Positions 60,068 through 64,000 of a stretch of DNA of 64,000 bases are shown piece after piece. Every line of letters begins with the position of its first letter. The stretch's first letter is position 1. The notes beneath the pieces are model-generated. The model ran no database searches. It saw nothing but the letters and a program-made list of their open reading frames with translations, and was not told the DNA's origin. The translations under genes and the position numbers were made by a program. This DNA comes from Blastomussa wellsi (Eukaryota > Cnidaria > Anthozoa > Scleractinia > Plerogyridae), in the NCBI GenBank assembly GCA_947652115.1, contig OX393561.1, forward strand, positions 30,007,408 to 30,071,407, read 5' to 3'.

Positions 60068-60259
60068 CATCATTTCCACTGCGCGATGATGAAGTATCAC
60101 TGCATACTACAGCTAGACATTGGCCGATTTGTGAAACTCCTTGATCTCCATCGATGGCACTGAAAGCCCCAGATGCAACTGCACTCTTCACCAATGGCTG
60201 ACGAACTAGATGCAAAGATCTCAATTCACCACCTCGAGTAGTTACTTGATCAGCTTCAG
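60068..60259 (-). CDS. Candidate exon of 192 nt, phase 1-1 (paralogue B 5' part or a further paralogue)
   Basis: On minus, CTCCTTTCATCAG is followed by 64 codons open in phase 1 (AEADQVTTRGGELRSLHLVR; QPLVKSAVASGAFSAIDGDQ; AVVCSDTSSSRSGNDG) and then GATG|GTATGAAA. It is a multiple of three with the same phase as exon 1 of paralogue B. No domain is recognised; the end is Ser/Gly-rich. Alternative: a chance ORF between splice-like sites. Confidence 0.4.
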
Positions 60260-61140
60260 CTGATGAAAGGAGTGAAAATGAAAGTTTCAATTTGTTTCAA
60301 ATGGAGTTCGGCCCATATAAGTATCAACTACATTTTTCCTCATATTTACGTTTTAACAGTAATTTCCCGTTTTTTCTAATGGGTCTCCATGTACCACGGG
60401 TGTGTTTAATTGTCGCCATATTATTAAAAACCTACCGATGTTAAAAGGGTACAGATTACATTCAATTTCATCAGGGATTATGGCAAGAGACAAACAACAA
60501 TATTTTAATTTAAGCAAACCACAAACTGGGCGTTCTATTTAAATCGTTGTACGTTTCTTTACCGTCCACTGCAAAACAACAACAGGGTCGGATCCAGGAT
60601 TTTTCTCAGGAGGGGGTGCACCACTAAGGAATGACGTAACTAATTGGTGACGTAATCAAACTACTAGTTGTATTAGAAAGCCGCAGGTCATCTCAGGGAG
60701 GGGTGGGCACCACCCCTTGCGCCCTGAATGGTCAACCGTGAATCTTCAAAGTTTCTATTTTTTAACAGCATTCGGCTGAAGATAGCTCTGACACCGAAAC
60801 AATGACATTAATTGATCTAGATTCGAATCAAAGATAATTGCGCGATCAGTTTAGCAAAACGTTGTCCTCGGCGCGGTGCCACCGTTGTGGTCCTTACTCA
60901 GGGGAGCACCCACTCCTTCAAGAGAAGGAAGAAGGGTGGGGAATGTAATGGTATGCCACATGTTCATTAAAACGCCATTACAATCAACCAAAATCTGGAG
61001 AGTCCGATTGCTCATTATGCTCATTGTCCTAAATTAAAAAAAATAATCAGTCATACGGTCAATCAACGAGTCAATTGATTGATCGATTAATTAATTAATA
61101 TTTTTAATCAGTTAATTAATTAAGTAAGTAAGTATTAAAA
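60260..61140. other. Non-coding stretch (probably intron)
   Basis: A TTAATTAA-rich low-complexity piece lies at 61072-61130 and is duplicated at about 61835-61892 ('attgattgatcgattaatta'). No gene. Confidence 0.4.
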
Positions 61141-61141
61141 T

Positions 61142-61311
61142 AATTTGGTTTTATCAACTGGGTTGATAATGTGAATTGGCCACCGTAAAGAGATTCGAAA
61201 GCTGATGTTTCGAGCGTTAGCCCTTTGTCGGAGCGTTTAACCATTCGTTAACGCTCAAATCTCTTTACAGTGGCCAATTCACATTATCAACCCAGTTGAT
61301 AAAACCAAATT
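61142..61311. repeat. 170-bp hairpin MITE
   Basis: AATTTGGTTTTATCAACTGG... (arm of about 53 bp) is answered by ...CCAGTTGATAAAACCAAATT. Only a few mismatches occur between the arms. A 63-bp loop lies between. Confidence 0.75.
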
Positions 61312-61389
61312 ATATTGTTCTACTTCCCACCGACGAAGCGCCACAGTTTCTTTAGAAACGTACCGCCTCTATTCATAAGTAAGTAATAC

Positions 61390-61476
61390 CTTTGCTTGTA
61401 CCACTATTTTCTGGGATAGCAGGATCGTTTTCTGCACCATCACCAACCCCATCAGTAACCATTTCATCTCTCCCAC
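61390..61476 (-). CDS. Candidate 87-nt exon, phase 1-1, copy 1 of a duplicated pair
   Basis: On minus, TTCAAATTCAG, then 87 nt reading GRDEMVTDGVGDGAENDPAI and PENSGTSK, then AAAG|GTATTACTT. The same exon with its flanks occurs at 62283-62369, with ten or so changes that leave the frame open. An acidic, Gly/Asn-rich, probably disordered segment. Preservation of frame and splice sites in both copies argues for real exons. Confidence 0.55.
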
Positions 61477-62282
61477 CTGAATTTGAAATTTAATGGTTAG
61501 AGTAGCCTACCACACAGACGTCCTTTGGGCTTCGCTGTCCACTTCTGTTCACGGCTACCAAACCAATCAGAGGTAACTTTCCAGTTTTGGGAAAACGATT
61601 CGCAGCATGTGATTGGATAACTGTCACGCAATGAGTCGATAACGATTGTTTTCTTTACAAAGCGTCTTCTATCCTAGCTACATCCTTCAAACCTGTTGAA
61701 TACAATCTTCTGCCAAGTATTTTGAGGTTGTGATTCATAAATTGTGCAAATTTTGATTTTTAAAAAAGTTATTTCCCGTCAGATTCTCGTACCTACCTGT
61801 CAAGATGGCGTCGAAAACCGTGATAAGGCCTATTGATTGATCGATTAATTAATTAATATTTTAATCAGTTAATTAATTAATTAATTAATTAATAATATAC
61901 ATGAAAACTTACTCGATTCTGGTTGGCTTAGAGCAGTGCAGTTCAAGTGTAACACCAGTGCAAAAAGTAACACCAGTGCAAATTACACATCGAAATTCTG
62001 GATTATGGTTGCAAGTGTTTTTATACGAACCGCTTTCAGTTCGTAGCATTATTAGCTGATCTTCATCAGCCAATCGATAAATAACATGTCAAATTCGCAT
62101 CAAATACTCGCTTCCTTTCTGCAACACGATCTTCCAGTACTTCCTCCAGGTGAATTTTTTCATGTTTATATTATTAACTCGCCTAAGCGGCTCGTGCAAT
62201 TTCAGCTTTTTGAAAAACTCACTCGTGCAAATTAATTCCAAATTGAACTCGAAACCATATGATTACCTATACTAATTAATAC
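61477..62282. other. Non-coding stretch between the duplicated exons
   Basis: A TTAATTAA repeat lies at 61835-61892. 'gtaacaccagtgcaaa' is doubled at 61950-61983. No gene. Confidence 0.4.
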
Positions 62283-62369
62283 CTTTTCTTGTACCACTAT
62301 TTTCTGGGATAACAGGATCGTTTTCTGCACCATTACCACCCCCATCAGTAACAATTTCATCTCTCCCAC
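62283..62369 (-). CDS. Candidate 87-nt exon, phase 1-1, copy 2 of a duplicated pair
   Basis: On minus, TTCGAATTCAG, then 87 nt reading GRDEIVTDGGGNGAENDPVI and PENSGTRK, then AAAG|GTATTAATT. Same length, phase and borders as 61390-61476. Changes such as Met to Ile and Val to Gly keep the acidic character. Confidence 0.55.
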
Positions 62370-62956
62370 CTGAATTCGAAATTCAATGAATTAGAGATAT
62401 CGCATTTAAAAATTAAATAGGCACAATTTCGTACATTATAAAACGTCACTGGTAATCATTATCTTGTTAAATTTGTCGCCAGCTTTAATGTTTTGGCTGG
62501 CAATTCATCAGTGCAGTCCACAGTCTGTGGTTTTATATAACTTGACTGCAACTTTGTTATTCGTGAATGGCGGTGTTGCGCAATGCAAAAAAACTCCGAA
62601 CACTTATTTGTATGAATAAATCGGAAAAATCATGTTCATCAACTACAGCTGATATTATGAAGCCAAGTGAATCGAAGGCATCCAACGCACTCCTAATCTT
62701 TGATTATTACTAGTATAAGAATTAATAAAATAGCATGGTATTGCCGCTATATAATTGATTTTATAAACTGCTGGGTATAGATAGGAAAAGCACTCATGAG
62801 GGTCACAGCAGGAAATTTCGGGCTTATTTCGGTGTCGAAAACATCACGATTTTATAATTATATGCCCCCAGCCCTGGCTCAGAAAAATCACCATTAACCA
62901 CAAAGTGGTGTTGAATACACTTGAAATTTCTGAACAGAGATCGACTATTCTCTACT
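62370..62956. other. Non-coding stretch
   Basis: AT-rich, no supported gene or repeat with ends. Confidence 0.35.
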
Positions 62957-63065
62957 AACAATTAGATTATGAGCTTGAGATTTCTATGAGGTGATAGTTG
63001 ATGAGACCGAAGGCCGAATCAACTATCACCTCATAGAAATCGAGAGCGAAAAATCTAATTGTTTT
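62957..63065. repeat. 109-bp hairpin
   Basis: 'aacaattagatt ... gagatttctatgaggtgata gttgat' is answered by 'atcaac tatcacctcatagaaatc ... aatctaattgttt'. The arms are about 47 bp with a loop of about 15. Confidence 0.7.
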
Positions 63066-64000
63066 AGTTTTACTTCAAATAATAATTTCCAATTATCTCT
63101 ATACATATAAAAAGTAGTATTAAAGTTCACGCTTTAGCGAAATTGTGCGAGGAATTGTAAGCCTTTAGAAACTTGTAGCCTTGTTCGCGCGCTCATCAAT
63201 TTATTTATTAATTTTGAAGTTTTAAAAGCCGTGTAATGGTAAATGTGCTTCTTTGGTTATTCCCCGAAATTAAATTTAAAAAAAGATCCTCACGCGTGCG
63301 TAATTTGAGGGAAGTGCCTAAACCTATACATCATTTTTCATATACACTGCATGCCACTCAGCACATGTTTGGCTTCAAAAGTGTGTCGGGGAATCGATAG
63401 ATCAGCTCTCAAAAAAAGTTATTATAATTCAAAGTTTGTTCACGTACTTTTCTCGGATTGACACAGCATTTGGACTTACATCTTCAAAACGAAAAACAAA
63501 TAAGCTAAAGCCCGACACACTTTTGGAGAAGAGGGATTCGTGTACCATTGAGCAAAATTTCACTCTTCTACGATGAATTCTCATATGCAAGCTAGCCGCT
63601 CAAAGATGACAAACTTCACGAAAAATTTTGCCGAGAAATACGGCAAAGAAAGTTTCGTAAACATAGCACTCCTATGGGGAGTGGTTTTCCGGTTTATCAC
63701 CTTACTGTACCAATCAGGTTCAATCTCGCGAAACTCGCGGGAAAGTGGTGGTAGATATTATTTCAAGATCAAAGTATCCATTGCCGACAATTCTGAGGCA
63801 GTGGTTATTTCTTGCGGGTTTTGACCGCGATGGGGAAAACACTGAACAATTTCCGGCCCAGTAAGAGCTTGCGGAAGCCCAGGAAAGTATCCGAATTAGT
63901 AGCAATATTTAGTGTTTCGTTAGGTCGTTGTGACAATTTTTCGCTTTTCGCCACCATTTCTATGTTTCGCAAAAATTCCCTGGTTACTTTTTACGGTACC
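63066..64000. other. Non-coding stretch to window edge
   Basis: 'aaagtgtgtcgggg' (about 63379) and 'cccgacacactttt' (63510-63523) form an inverted pair 130 bp apart. Small ORFs (63573-63824, 63720-63905) overlap on opposite strands without a recognised domain. Confidence 0.4.

Overview
This is an AT-rich piece of a metazoan nuclear genome. Genes are split into phase-matched exons with canonical splice sites, there is no operon logic, and most bases are transposable elements of many classes (PIF/Harbinger, CR1/Jockey-like and L1-like LINEs, DIRS-like, Ty3/Gypsy, a Polinton/Maverick-like element, and many small inverted-repeat elements). The mix and the look of the coding sequences suggest an anthozoan cnidarian, probably a stony coral. 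That is an inference. A 200-base run of N (24475-24674) is an assembly gap.

Host genes: two minus-strand paralogues (A, about 15.2-18.1 kb; B, about 46.1-53.7 kb) share exon structure and intron phases. Each encodes an unnamed N-terminal domain followed by about four ubiquitin-like folds. Exon 2 is 382 nt in both. Downstream of A lie four tiny minus-strand candidate exons (30-39 nt, all phase 1-1) that could encode a C-terminal tail. To the right of B lie three more phase 1-1 candidate exons (60.1-62.4 kb), either 5' exons of B or the tail of a third paralogue beyond the window.

Left part (0-24 kb): a 1.36 kb fold-back element flanked by TTAA; a broken PIF/Harbinger element with 19-bp terminal inverted repeats (transposase + Myb/SANT-like gene, both damaged); dispersed copies of one short inverted-repeat family; a RecQ-like helicase fragment; paralogue A; a CR1-like LINE cut off by a short element; AAT microsatellites; and several TTAA-flanked short elements.

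Middle (24.4-40 kb): a broken LINE next to the gap, then a 10.96 kb element with about 0.92 kb terminal inverted repeats, termini AGT...ACT and a 6-bp target duplication (CTTACG). These are the marks of a Polinton/Maverick. It carries two adjacent ORFs that look like a virion-protein pair and a convergent Cys-rich ORF, but no visible DNA polymerase or integrase. A DIRS-like tyrosine-recombinase retrotransposon sits inside it.

Right part (40-64 kb): two TTAA-flanked short elements side by side, paralogue B, an L1-like LINE in B's first intron whose 5' part is inverted (twin priming, 15-bp target duplication), and a complete Ty3/Gypsy retrotransposon with identical 139-bp LTRs, a single 1363-codon gag-pol ORF and a 5-bp target duplication. 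The last 4 kb hold small hairpin elements and candidate exons.
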